From: Phycisphaerae bacterium | GTDB taxonomy: Bacteria > Planctomycetota > Phycisphaerae > Phycisphaerales > SM1A02 | DNA length: 7,827 nt | Reading direction: 5' to 3' | NCBI GenBank assembly: GCA_002862325.1 | Contig: PKCT01000060.1 | Location: 1-7,827 of the forward strand | Part shown: positions 1 to 6,884 of the stretch, piece by piece | Position numbering within the stretch: the first letter of the stretch is position 1 | How the letters are laid out: every line of letters starts with the position of its first letter | The notes under the pieces: model-generated | Seen by the model: only the letters and a program-made list of their open reading frames with translations | What the model was told of the DNA's origin: nothing | The model's database searches: none | Translations under genes and position numbers: made by a program

Positions 1-125
1 CGTTCAGCCGGACGCTCGTCGCCTCGGCCATGGCCGGAGCCATCGTCTTCAGCGTGCTCGGCGCATCCATTCCGGCGGCCCGCGCCGCCGACACTGACCC
101 CGTGAAGGCGCTGCGCTTCGAATGA
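1..125 (+). CDS. ABC transporter permease, MacB/FtsX family (3' end only)
   Basis: This is the last 40 codons of a gene that begins left of the window; the frame runs from base 3 to the TGA at 123-125. The visible peptide has a hydrophobic stretch (roughly VASAMAGAIVFSVLGASI) followed by IPAARAADTDPVKALRFE. A final transmembrane helix and then a P-x-x-x-A-A-x-x-x-P-V-x-A-L-R-x-E tail is the characteristic C-terminus of MacB, LolC/LolE and FtsX-like permeases. Members of this family sit in the inner membrane and use ATP hydrolysis by a partner ATPase to move lipoproteins, peptides or drugs by a mechanotransmission mechanism. The stop codon overlaps the ATG of the ATPase gene (ATGA), so the two products are almost certainly partners. 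The substrate cannot be deduced from this fragment. Confidence 0.85.
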   Translation, partial: FSRTLVASAMAGAIVFSVLGASIPAARAADTDPVKALRFE

Positions 126-1063
126 GCACGACGTCCACCGAATCTCCGGTCGAGGCGACTCGCCCCCCGGTTCTCGAGGCCCACGGTCTTCGAAAGACCT
201 ATCGCATGGGACGGGTCGAGGTTCCGGTCCTCAAGGACGCGAGCATCGAGGTCGAGGACGGTGAATGGGTCGCCATCCTCGGCGCGAGTGGCAGTGGGAA
301 GAGCACGCTCCTCCACCTTCTGGGAGGACTGGACCGCCCCGACCGCGACGGTGGGCGACTCGTCCATCGCGGCCGGGACATCTCGCACCTGCGAGGCGCT
401 TCGCTCAACCGGTACCGAAACCACGACATCGGCTTCGTGTTCCAGTTCTACCACCTGCTACCGGAGCTCACGGTCCTCGAGAACGCGATGCTTCCCTGCA
501 TCGTCCCTGGACGCTGGTTGCATGCGTCGTTGCCCTTCGCGGCGGCGATGTGCGGCGCCGTGATCGCCGGACTGAGCGGATGGTTCCTGGGCGCGGGCGT
601 GCTCCCCGCCGCGGACGCCCCCACCCCCGAGAAGCTGGCGGTGCTCAGCGTCACCTGGGCGGTGGTCGGCGCCGCGCTCGGCATCGTCGTCTTCCAGATC
701 GTCCAGGCCATCGCGGAAAGAGCGAGACTGCAGACAAGCGAACGGGCGAAACGACTTCGAGGGATCCTCTCCGACTTCGGCCTGGCTGACCGTGTGAAAC
801 ATCGGCCGAGCCAGCTTTCGGGAGGCGAGAGACAACGAACCGCGATCGCTAGGGCGCTGGGGAACCAGCCGGGCATCCTTCTCGCCGACGAGCCGACCGG
901 AAATCTCGACGCATCGACCGGGCGAGAGATCCTCGACCTCCTCAAGGTGCGGCACGACGCGGGCCTCACCATCGTGATGGTCACGCATGATCCGAAGGTG
1001 GCGGCGTATGCGGACCGTGTGATCCGGATCGAAGACGGCCGCGTGGTGGAGGCCGAGGCGTGA
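122..1063 (+). CDS. LolD/MacB-type ABC transporter ATPase with an inserted transmembrane hairpin
   Basis: 313 residues, ATP-hydrolysing subunit of a MacB/LolCDE-type exporter. All core motifs are present and intact: Walker A GASGSGKST (54-62), Q-loop GFVFQ with Q108, signature LSGGERQR (232-239), Walker B ILLADEP (252-258, catalytic E257), D-loop GNLD (260-263) and H-loop H289. The segment FQFYHLLPELTVLENAMLP is typical of LolD and MacB. These ATPases are usually about 220-250 residues. The excess here is mainly an insertion at about 131-205, which contains two hydrophobic segments (about 136-160 and 172-196) separated by a Pro/Ala/Asp/Glu-containing turn. After it the normal family sequence resumes (ERAKRLRGILSDFGLADR, then the signature). 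The reading frame is continuous and G/C-ending codons persist through the insert, so it is not a sequencing frameshift. The ATG lies in the stop codon of the upstream permease, implying translational coupling. The ATPase call is firm; the role of the insert is unknown. Confidence 0.93.
   Translation: MSTTSTESPVEATRPPVLEAHGLRKTYRMGRVEVPVLKDASIEVEDGEWVAILGASGSGKSTLLHLLGGLDRPDRDGGRLVHRGRDISHLRGASLNRYRNHDIGFVFQFYHLLPELTVLENAMLPCIVPGRWLHASLPFAAAMCGAVIAGLSGWFLGAGVLPAADAPTPEKLAVLSVTWAVVGAALGIVVFQIVQAIAERARLQTSERAKRLRGILSDFGLADRVKHRPSQLSGGERQRTAIARALGNQPGILLADEPTGNLDASTGREILDLLKVRHDAGLTIVMVTHDPKVAAYADRVIRIEDGRVVEAEA
1048..1052 (+). promoter_or_regulatory. Shine-Dalgarno site for the MFS gene
   Basis: GGAGG lies seven bases upstream of the GTG at 1060. 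This is near-ideal spacing and supports the GTG, which overlaps the ATPase stop as GTGA, as the start rather than the in-frame ATG at 1096, 12 codons further on. The site is inside the ATPase coding sequence. Confidence 0.7.
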
Positions 1064-2472
1064 CCCAGCACGCGTCGGCGCACGACGAATCGAGAATGAA
1101 GCAATTGGGCCTCGTGTTCGCGGCCGGTGTCTCGCAGATGCTGGTGGTGATCGACTACACCGCGACCGCGGTCGCGCTGCCGAGCATGGCCCGCGACTTC
1201 GACGTGAGTGCGGAGAGCCTCCAGTGGGTCATCACCGGCTACATCCTCTCCTTCAGCGTGGTGCTCGCGCTCGCCGGTCCACTCGGCGATCGATTCGGCC
1301 GCAAGCGTCTCCTCCTCCTCGGCGTGGTCCTCTTCGGCGGGTTCTCCGCCTGGGTGGGCGCCGCCGGATCGGTCACCGAGCTGATCATTTCCCGCGTCGC
1401 CCTCGGCATCGGCGGCGGACTCCTCTTTCCCCTCTCAACCGCCGTCGTCGGCGCCAGCGCCGATCGCGAGAGTCTGCCTCGCCTCATGTCGTTCCTCACC
1501 GGCGTCGCGACCATCGGGATGGCCGTCGGACCCGTGTTCGGAGGCGTCTTCACCGAGCTCGTCGACTGGCGATGGGTCTTCTACGTCAACATCCCGATCT
1601 CGGTGGTGGCGATCGTGCTGATGATGCTTCTGTCCGAGGAGAGTCGAGACCCCGACGCCACGGGCCGGGTCGACCTGCTCGGCGTCCTGCTCCTGATCCT
1701 CGCGATCGGCGGATTATCGATCGCGGTGTCGTTCATCGCGGAGCACGGTTGGATGGTCTGGAGCGGTCTCGGAGCCGCCAGCATCGTTTTCGCGGCGTTC
1801 TTCACCCTTCGCGAGCTTCGCTGCGATTCGCCGATCGTGGACCTGCGACTGCTCGGAAACCGCACCTTCGCCGGATACCTCCTCGGCGGCAGTCTGAGCA
1901 ACACCTGCTGGTGCGTCCTCATCTTCGCGACCACGCTCTACCTCCAGGAGATTCGGAAGGAGGATGCGATGACCGCGGGCCTCCAGTTCCTCTACATGAG
2001 CGTGCCCGTGGCGATGGCGGGATTCCTCGGCCCGGTCGTGCAACGCCGGGTCGGTACCCGATTCATGCTCCTCTTGGCGACCGCGATCCAGACCATCGCA
2101 TGCGTCGTGTTCTGGATGTCCGACGTGCCGCCCTGGCTCGCGATCGGTCTGCTCATCGTCGGATTCGGATGCTCGTGGGGTTGGTCGATGTCCCAGGCCG
2201 GAGGCATCGCCACCATCCCCCGGAACAAGGTCGGGCTGGCCAGCGGTTCACTTCTCACCGCGATGATCCTCGCCGGCAACATCGGCGTGGTGATCTCCGC
2301 CACCATGATCCGGGCGGTCGGTGGCGAAGACATGGCCGACTACGGGCCGGGGGTCGATCGGAGCTACCTGTTCGCACTGGGACTGGCCGCCGCGGCGTTC
2401 ATCGTGAGTTGGCTGGTGGTGCCACGGATGGAGTCCTCGGCTTCACCGCCCCCTCCTCCTTCGCCCAGCTGA
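1060..2472 (+). CDS. MFS efflux transporter, DHA2 (14-helix) drug:H+ antiporter type
   Basis: 470 residues with about 14 predicted membrane helices between positions 15 and 455. Family motifs are visible: the DHA2 motif in helix 1, IDYTATAVALP (31-41); MFS motif A, GPLGDRFGRKR (73-83), between helices 2 and 3; the antiporter motif C in helix 5, GMAVGPVFGG (153-162); and DWRWVFYVNIP (169-179) just before helix 6, typical of EmrB/QacA relatives. The likely role is proton-driven export of a small amphipathic molecule across the inner membrane; the substrate cannot be read from sequence. Length matches DHA2 proteins without accessory domains. The C-terminus ends in a short proline-rich tail (ASPPPPPSPS). 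The start is GTG, chosen for the GGAGG upstream and the GTGA overlap with the ATPase gene; ATG 1096 is the alternative. No EmrA-like membrane-fusion partner is visible in the window. Confidence 0.92.
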   Translation: MTQHASAHDESRMKQLGLVFAAGVSQMLVVIDYTATAVALPSMARDFDVSAESLQWVITGYILSFSVVLALAGPLGDRFGRKRLLLLGVVLFGGFSAWVGAAGSVTELIISRVALGIGGGLLFPLSTAVVGASADRESLPRLMSFLTGVATIGMAVGPVFGGVFTELVDWRWVFYVNIPISVVAIVLMMLLSEESRDPDATGRVDLLGVLLLILAIGGLSIAVSFIAEHGWMVWSGLGAASIVFAAFFTLRELRCDSPIVDLRLLGNRTFAGYLLGGSLSNTCWCVLIFATTLYLQEIRKEDAMTAGLQFLYMSVPVAMAGFLGPVVQRRVGTRFMLLLATAIQTIACVVFWMSDVPPWLAIGLLIVGFGCSWGWSMSQAGGIATIPRNKVGLASGSLLTAMILAGNIGVVISATMIRAVGGEDMADYGPGVDRSYLFALGLAAAAFIVSWLVVPRMESSASPPPPPSPS

Positions 2473-2496
2473 TGGCGGCGACGGACGAGGACGGGA

Positions 2497-3873
2497 TCAA
2501 TCGTTGAAGTGGAACCACTCCAGGGAATCGGCCGTCCAACCGGGAAGCGACATGCCGACGCCTGCTCGGAAGGCGGTGTCGGTCTCCCCACCCGCCTTGA
2601 TCCCTCGAATGACGGTTCCCATCGACTCCGGAGCATGCTCGCGGAGGTGGATCGCCATCACGTGGGCGACGTCTCGCGCGAGTCCATCCGGCCCCCAGGC
2701 GGGATCATCCATGGGGAGCATCGTGATCCAGACCGGATCTCGCCCGGCGCGAAGCGGCCGATGCGCGCGCGGTCGGCGGATTCGATCGATGCCGAGCGAT
2801 GGGACGAGATGATCCGCGGACGCTTCGGCGATCCCCTCGACCAGCCACGGAGGAAGGCGACGCCCGGTTTCGAGATAGGGAAGGACCCCACGGGCGACCG
2901 CTCGAACCAATTCGGCGTCCGCCTCGGCGGGATCGTCGATCGGAGGCAGAATCACGATCGGCCCGTCGGGTGAGGGAATCACCAGGGACCTTGCGTCATC
3001 GGGCCATGCCGCACGGTGGACGTTGGCCGCGAGGACCCGAGCGGTCTGACGGTCCGCGGGGCGGAACACGACCATCCGTGCGGGCCACGAGATCAGCGAT
3101 GGAGGCAATCCCAGAAACTCGACCACGTCGTCCTGGAGCTGATCGACCTTCACGCCGAATGCCCCCTGCTCGTCCATCGAACCCGGCCCGACCACGAGGG
3201 TCCGACCGGTCGCGACCGACGCGTACTCGAGCCCGTCGACGGCCGCCAAGGCCGCGTGTCGCTGTGACTCACACAACGTCTTCCACTGGGTCGCGTCGAG
3301 CTTCGGCCATGGTGTCGGGTGATCGAACTTCAGGTGCGGCGGAATCCGGAGAAGGCGTTTCTCCTCCAGATTCCGAGTCCGTGCTTCGAGGTCGGCCCGT
3401 CGCCGTAACACCGCCTCCGAAATCGCTCGATCCCAGCGGGGCCAGTCCTCGCCCACCCGCCGCTTGAGCTCCTCCGTGGCTCGATCGGCCATCGAGCCGT
3501 CTTCGATCCCCCTCAGAGAGACCACCAAAAGCCCCCACCGAAGGCGAGAATCGGGGTTTGCGCCATCGACGACCCTTCTCCCGGCCCGGAGCCGCTCCGC
3601 GGCGGCGAGATCGGACCAGGAAACCCCTGAACCGTCCGCAGCCTGGAGCCCCTCAACCGTCATACCGACCCAGGGCCCGGCCGCCCGTCGACCATCGACT
3701 GTCGTCAGGGGGACTCGAACTGGAGGGTCGAGCTCGATCCGGACCAGCTCCAAGGATGGAATCTCCTCGGTGGCTGCGGCGACCTGGGACACCCTTGAGA
3801 CCGGCTCCGAAGGTGCCGAGATGCAGGTCAGCACGCCTCCAAGCGTCAGGATGGCAGGAATGGCCGGCACCAT
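2497..3873 (-). CDS. Hypothetical exported protein with a degenerate gluzincin (peptidase-MA-like) C-terminal region
   Basis: 458 residues from the ATG at 3873. A GTG three codons upstream (3882) is possible, but AAGGG lies eight bases before the ATG and abuts the GTG. The N-terminus (MVPAIPAILTLGGVLTCISA) is hydrophobic and could be a weak signal peptide or anchor; it lacks a basic n-region, and GVLTC is a poor lipobox because Thr precedes the Cys. Residues 120-175 are charged and helix-prone. The C-terminal half (about 265-455) follows the layout of DUF1570/peptidase-MA-like gluzincins: a helix where HExxH would fall (ELVRAVARGVLPYL, 321-334), then LPPWLVEGIAEASADHL (340-356) resembling the P-x-W-x-x-E-G-x-A-E segment that supplies the third zinc ligand, then a helical tail ending GVGMSLPGWTADSLEWF. 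No HExxH occurs anywhere, so it is probably not an active zinc peptidase. The family assignment is an inference from pattern. The gene converges on the MFS gene with 24 bases between stops and diverges from clpC. Confidence 0.85.
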   Translation of the reverse strand: MVPAIPAILTLGGVLTCISAPSEPVSRVSQVAAATEEIPSLELVRIELDPPVRVPLTTVDGRRAAGPWVGMTVEGLQAADGSGVSWSDLAAAERLRAGRRVVDGANPDSRLRWGLLVVSLRGIEDGSMADRATEELKRRVGEDWPRWDRAISEAVLRRRADLEARTRNLEEKRLLRIPPHLKFDHPTPWPKLDATQWKTLCESQRHAALAAVDGLEYASVATGRTLVVGPGSMDEQGAFGVKVDQLQDDVVEFLGLPPSLISWPARMVVFRPADRQTARVLAANVHRAAWPDDARSLVIPSPDGPIVILPPIDDPAEADAELVRAVARGVLPYLETGRRLPPWLVEGIAEASADHLVPSLGIDRIRRPRAHRPLRAGRDPVWITMLPMDDPAWGPDGLARDVAHVMAIHLREHAPESMGTVIRGIKAGGETDTAFRAGVGMSLPGWTADSLEWFHFND

Positions 3874-3881
3874 GGCGAACA

Positions 3882-3886
3882 CCCTT
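3882..3886 (-). promoter_or_regulatory. Shine-Dalgarno site deciding the start of the minus-strand hypothetical gene
   Basis: On the minus strand AAGGG precedes the ATG at 3873 by eight bases. The same bases directly abut the alternative GTG at 3882, too close to serve it. The site overlaps a perfect 10-base palindrome, CTTCATGAAG (3884-3893). Confidence 0.5.
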
Positions 3887-4050
3887 CATGAAGAATCGTG
3901 CGCCGGAACCTGGATATCAGTCGATCCCGGGGCCCCTGGCGTCGATACGGACATATCGAGGGAATTGGGCACGGGCCTTGCACCGTTCCCTGTACCCCGA
4001 AGTTCGAAGGGAAGCGTACCATGCCGCTTCCTTGTTTCTTGCGGATCCTT

Positions 4051-4054
4051 GGAG
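4051..4054 (+). promoter_or_regulatory. Shine-Dalgarno site deciding the clpC start
   Basis: GGAG sits six bases upstream of the ATG at 4061. The frame stays open for 199 codons further upstream, so this site and the canonical ClpC N-terminus MFERLTDRARKV are what fix the start here. Confidence 0.75.
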
Positions 4055-4060
4055 ATCGTC

Positions 4061-6625
4061 ATGTTTGAACGTTTGACTGACCGTGCCAGGAAAGTGATGG
4101 CGCTCGCCAACCAGGAAGCCCAGCGCTTCAACCACGAGTACATCGGTACCGAGCACATCCTGCTGGGACTGGTGAAGGAAGGGTCCGGCGTCGGCGCAAA
4201 CGTCCTGAAGAATTTGGACATCGACCTTCGAAAGGTTCGCCTCGAGGTCGAGAAGCTCGTCAAGAGCGGTCCGGAGATGGTCACGATGGGGAAGCTTCCT
4301 CAGACGCCTCGAGCCAAGAAGGTCATCGAATACGCGATCGAGGAGGCCCGTAATCTCAACCACAACTACGTGGGCACCGAGCACCTCCTGCTCGGGCTGC
4401 TCCGTGAGCACGACGGCGTGGCCGCCCAGGTCCTGATGAACCTCGGCCTCAAGCTCGAAGAGGTGAGGGACGAAGTCCTCAACCTACTCGGCGCGGGCGT
4501 CGAACCGGAGGAGCAGGGCTCCGAGCCCACGGAACCCGGGACTCCCCAGGGCGGCAACCCGAGCCGTCGCAGCCAGGGCAAGAGCAAGACTCCTGCGCTC
4601 GATTCCTTCGGTCGGGACCTGACCGAGCTCGCCAAGCAGGGCGAGCTCGACCCGGTCATCGGTCGAGAGATGGAGATCGAGCGGCTCGTGCAGGTCCTCT
4701 GCCGACGAACGAAGAACAACCCCGTGCTTCTCGGCGAGGCCGGGGTCGGCAAGACCGCGATCGTCGAGGGACTCGCCCAGCGGATCATCGATCAGGAGGT
4801 CCCCGATCTCCTTTACGAGAAGCGACTCGTGGTGCTCGACCTCGCGATGATGGTCGCCGGCACCAAGTACCGCGGTCAGTTCGAGGAACGAATCAAGGCG
4901 GTCATGAACGAGGTCCGTCGAGCGAAGAACGTGATCCTCTTCATCGACGAACTCCACACCCTGGTCGGCGCCGGCGGCGCCGAAGGTGCCATCGACGCCT
5001 CGAACGTCCTCAAGCCCGCCCTGGCTCGAGGCGAGATCCAATGCGTCGGAGCGACGACCTTCGACGAGTACCGCAAGTACATCGAGAAGGACGCCGCGCT
5101 CGAACGTCGATTCCAGTCCATCACCGTCGAGCCGCCCTCGGCGGAGCAGACCATCGAGATCCTCAAGGGGATCCGCGAGAAGTACGAGTCGCACCACAAG
5201 GTGAAGATCACCGACGAGGCCCTGCAGGCCGCGGTGGAACTCTCCGGGCGCTACATTCCCGCTCGCGTCCATCCCGACAAGTCCATCGACGTGCTCGACG
5301 AGGCCGGTGCCCGACTGCGTCTCCGCAGTATGACCAAGCCGCCGGACCTCGCGGAACTCGAGGAGAAGATCGAACGACTCTCCGTCGACAAGGACGAAGC
5401 GGTCAAGAACGCCGACTACGAGAAGGCCGCCGAGCTGCGCGACACCGCCGAGAAGCTCCGCAAGGAGAAGGAGCGGATCCAGCAGGAGTGGCGAGAGCGG
5501 ATGAATGAGACCGTCGGCACCGTCGACGAGGAGATCATCGCGGAGGTCGTCTCGAAGATGACCGGCGTTCCGCTCACCCGACTCGAGAAGGAGGAGACGG
5601 AACGGCTTCTCGCTCTCGAGGACGAGCTCCACAAGACGGTCGTCAGCCAGCACGATGCGGTCAGGGCGATCTCGCGTGCGATCCGCAAGGCCCGGTCTGG
5701 CCTGAAGGATCCGAAGCGACCGATGGGCTCCTTCATCTTCGTCGGGCCGTCCGGCGTGGGCAAGACGCTGCTCGCCAAGGCACTGGCTGAGTTCCTCTTC
5801 GGCGACGCAGATGCGCTCATCTACCTCGACATGTCCGAGTACATGGAGAAGCACAACGTGAGCCGCCTCATCGGCGCTCCTCCCGGATACGTGGGATACG
5901 AGGAGGGCGGCCAGCTCACCGAACGGATCCGACGTCGACCCTATGCGGTCGTGCTGCTCGACGAGGTCGAGAAGGCGCACCCGGACTGCTTCAACATGCT
6001 CCTCCAGATCATGGAGGAAGGACGTCTCACCGACTCCTTCGGGCGTCACGTCGATTTCAAGAACGTGATCCTGATCATGACCTCGAACATCGGTGCCGAC
6101 ATGATCAAGGGCGGAGCCAGCTTCGGATTCGCCAAGCGCGACGCGGTCCAGGACTACGACAAGATGCGCAACGCCCTGATGGCGGAGATCGAGAAGTTCT
6201 TCCGTCCGGAGTTCATCAACCGCCTCGACGAGGTCATCGTCTTCAGACCGCTCGCGAAGGAGGATCTGACCACGATCATCGAGTTCGAGCTCTCGAAGGT
6301 GCGGGAACGGCTCGCGGTGAAGGGCATGACCCTGGAACTGGACACGGTGGCCAAGGACTTCCTCATCGACAAGGGCTATAACCCCGACTTCGGTGCCCGC
6401 CCGCTTCGAAGGGCCCTCTCGACCTACATCGAGGATCCTCTGGCGGAGAATCTCCTCTCCGGCGAGTTCCAGGAGGGCGACGACATCAAGGTCACGCGAA
6501 AGCCCGAGCAGGAGCATCTCTCCTTCGATGCGACCCGCTCCGAGGACGACGGTGACGACGACGGAGGTGGCGACAGCGGCGACGACGCGCCGAAGCCAGA
6601 TCCCGCGAATGCGGCCTCTTCCTGA
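4061..6625 (+). CDS. clpC: ATP-dependent Clp protease ATP-binding subunit ClpC
   Basis: 854 residues, a HSP100/Clp AAA+ unfoldase that threads proteins into the ClpP chamber in the cytoplasm. The order is canonical: two Clp_N repeats (about 2-65 and 77-141), a Gly/Pro/Ser/Glu linker (148-178), D1 ATPase with Walker A GEAGVGKT (225-232), pore loop KYRG (Y270), Walker B ILFIDE (292-297) and ERRFQ (348-352); a UVR/middle segment (about 435-480, with DYEKAAELRD); D2 ATPase with Walker A GPSGVGKT (562-569), pore loop GYVGYEEGG (609-617), Walker B VVLLDE (630-635) and sensor-2 GARPLRR (778-784). The short middle region and UVR segment separate it from ClpB, and the UVR segment from ClpA. The predicted ClpP-docking loop reads FGF (688-690), a variant of the usual [L/I/V]-G-[F/L]. 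The C-terminus carries an acidic Asp/Gly tail (about 827-842) beyond the AAA+ fold. It stands alone: no ctsR, mcsA, mcsB or clpP beside it, and a terminator follows directly. Confidence 0.97.
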   Translation: MFERLTDRARKVMALANQEAQRFNHEYIGTEHILLGLVKEGSGVGANVLKNLDIDLRKVRLEVEKLVKSGPEMVTMGKLPQTPRAKKVIEYAIEEARNLNHNYVGTEHLLLGLLREHDGVAAQVLMNLGLKLEEVRDEVLNLLGAGVEPEEQGSEPTEPGTPQGGNPSRRSQGKSKTPALDSFGRDLTELAKQGELDPVIGREMEIERLVQVLCRRTKNNPVLLGEAGVGKTAIVEGLAQRIIDQEVPDLLYEKRLVVLDLAMMVAGTKYRGQFEERIKAVMNEVRRAKNVILFIDELHTLVGAGGAEGAIDASNVLKPALARGEIQCVGATTFDEYRKYIEKDAALERRFQSITVEPPSAEQTIEILKGIREKYESHHKVKITDEALQAAVELSGRYIPARVHPDKSIDVLDEAGARLRLRSMTKPPDLAELEEKIERLSVDKDEAVKNADYEKAAELRDTAEKLRKEKERIQQEWRERMNETVGTVDEEIIAEVVSKMTGVPLTRLEKEETERLLALEDELHKTVVSQHDAVRAISRAIRKARSGLKDPKRPMGSFIFVGPSGVGKTLLAKALAEFLFGDADALIYLDMSEYMEKHNVSRLIGAPPGYVGYEEGGQLTERIRRRPYAVVLLDEVEKAHPDCFNMLLQIMEEGRLTDSFGRHVDFKNVILIMTSNIGADMIKGGASFGFAKRDAVQDYDKMRNALMAEIEKFFRPEFINRLDEVIVFRPLAKEDLTTIIEFELSKVRERLAVKGMTLELDTVAKDFLIDKGYNPDFGARPLRRALSTYIEDPLAENLLSGEFQEGDDIKVTRKPEQEHLSFDATRSEDDGDDDGGGDSGDDAPKPDPANAASS

Positions 6626-6649
6626 TTCGCCCTGCGACCAAACGACCAG

Positions 6650-6684
6650 CGAGCCACTTCCCCAGGGAAGTGGCTCGTTTTTTT
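6650..6684 (+). terminator. Rho-independent terminator of clpC
   Basis: A perfect 12-bp stem, CGAGCCACTTCC (6650-6661) pairing with GGAAGTGGCTCG (6666-6677), closes a CCAG loop and is followed immediately by seven T residues (6678-6684). It begins 24 bases after the clpC stop. There is no A-tract on the left, so it acts on + strand transcripts only. It shows clpC is the last gene of its transcript and that the next + gene needs its own promoter. Confidence 0.95.
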
Positions 6685-6884
6685 CGGCAATGCAGACGGC
6701 TCCGACTCGTTCTGATTCCGGCCGGGATCACCGATGCACCCGCACGGGGTACACACCCCATTCATGGTCGAATTGTCCTGGGGGCGAGTATGAAAGCACC
6801 AAAACGCCGAACGACTCTTGTGGGCCGCGGATTCTCCATGCGGCGTCTCGCATTTCGAGTGCCTCTCTCCAGAACGTGAAGATC

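Larger units (their letters stand above)
3874..4060. other. Divergent intergenic region upstream of clpC
   Basis: These 187 bases separate the divergently transcribed hypothetical gene and clpC and must hold the promoters for both. Visible elements are the palindromes CTTCATGAAG (3884-3893), GATATC (3913-3918) and GGGGCCCC (3929-3936), and two TCGAT boxes about 21 bases apart (3921, 3942). A possible -35-like TTGCAC (3978-3983) has no convincing -10 partner at normal spacing. There is no CIRCE-like inverted repeat (HrcA) and no CtsR-type heptanucleotide repeat, so the usual Gram-positive control of clpC is not evident. None of these elements is strong enough to call a promoter. Confidence 0.5.

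Noticed and set aside
448..1104. A minus-strand frame covering the ATPase insert, considered as a separate gene that might explain the insert
   Set aside because: No protein-like composition or ribosome site, while codon use in the + frame stays G/C-ending across the insert, so the insert belongs to the ATPase.
1224..2507. A 427-codon + strand frame inside the MFS gene
   Set aside because: Its composition is almost entirely Arg, His, Pro and Gly, the mark of a +1 shadow frame over the MFS coding sequence.
3978..4022. Candidate clpC promoter (TTGCAC at 3978-3983 with TACCAT at 4017-4022)
   Set aside because: The spacing is about 33 bases rather than 16-18, and neither box has a partner at normal distance.
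3464..4060. A 199-codon in-frame extension upstream of clpC
   Set aside because: It is antisense to the minus-strand hypothetical gene, has Arg/Ser/Pro-rich shadow composition, and the canonical ClpC N-terminus with a GGAG site begins at 4061.
3874..4060. CIRCE or CtsR operator upstream of clpC
   Set aside because: No TTAGCACTC-type inverted repeat and no GGTCAAA-type repeats are present.
4484..6517. A 677-codon open frame antisense to clpC
   Set aside because: It is a Leu/Asp/Glu/Arg-rich shadow typical of the reverse strand of a G+C-rich gene, with no recognisable domain; clpC in the opposite frame is certain.
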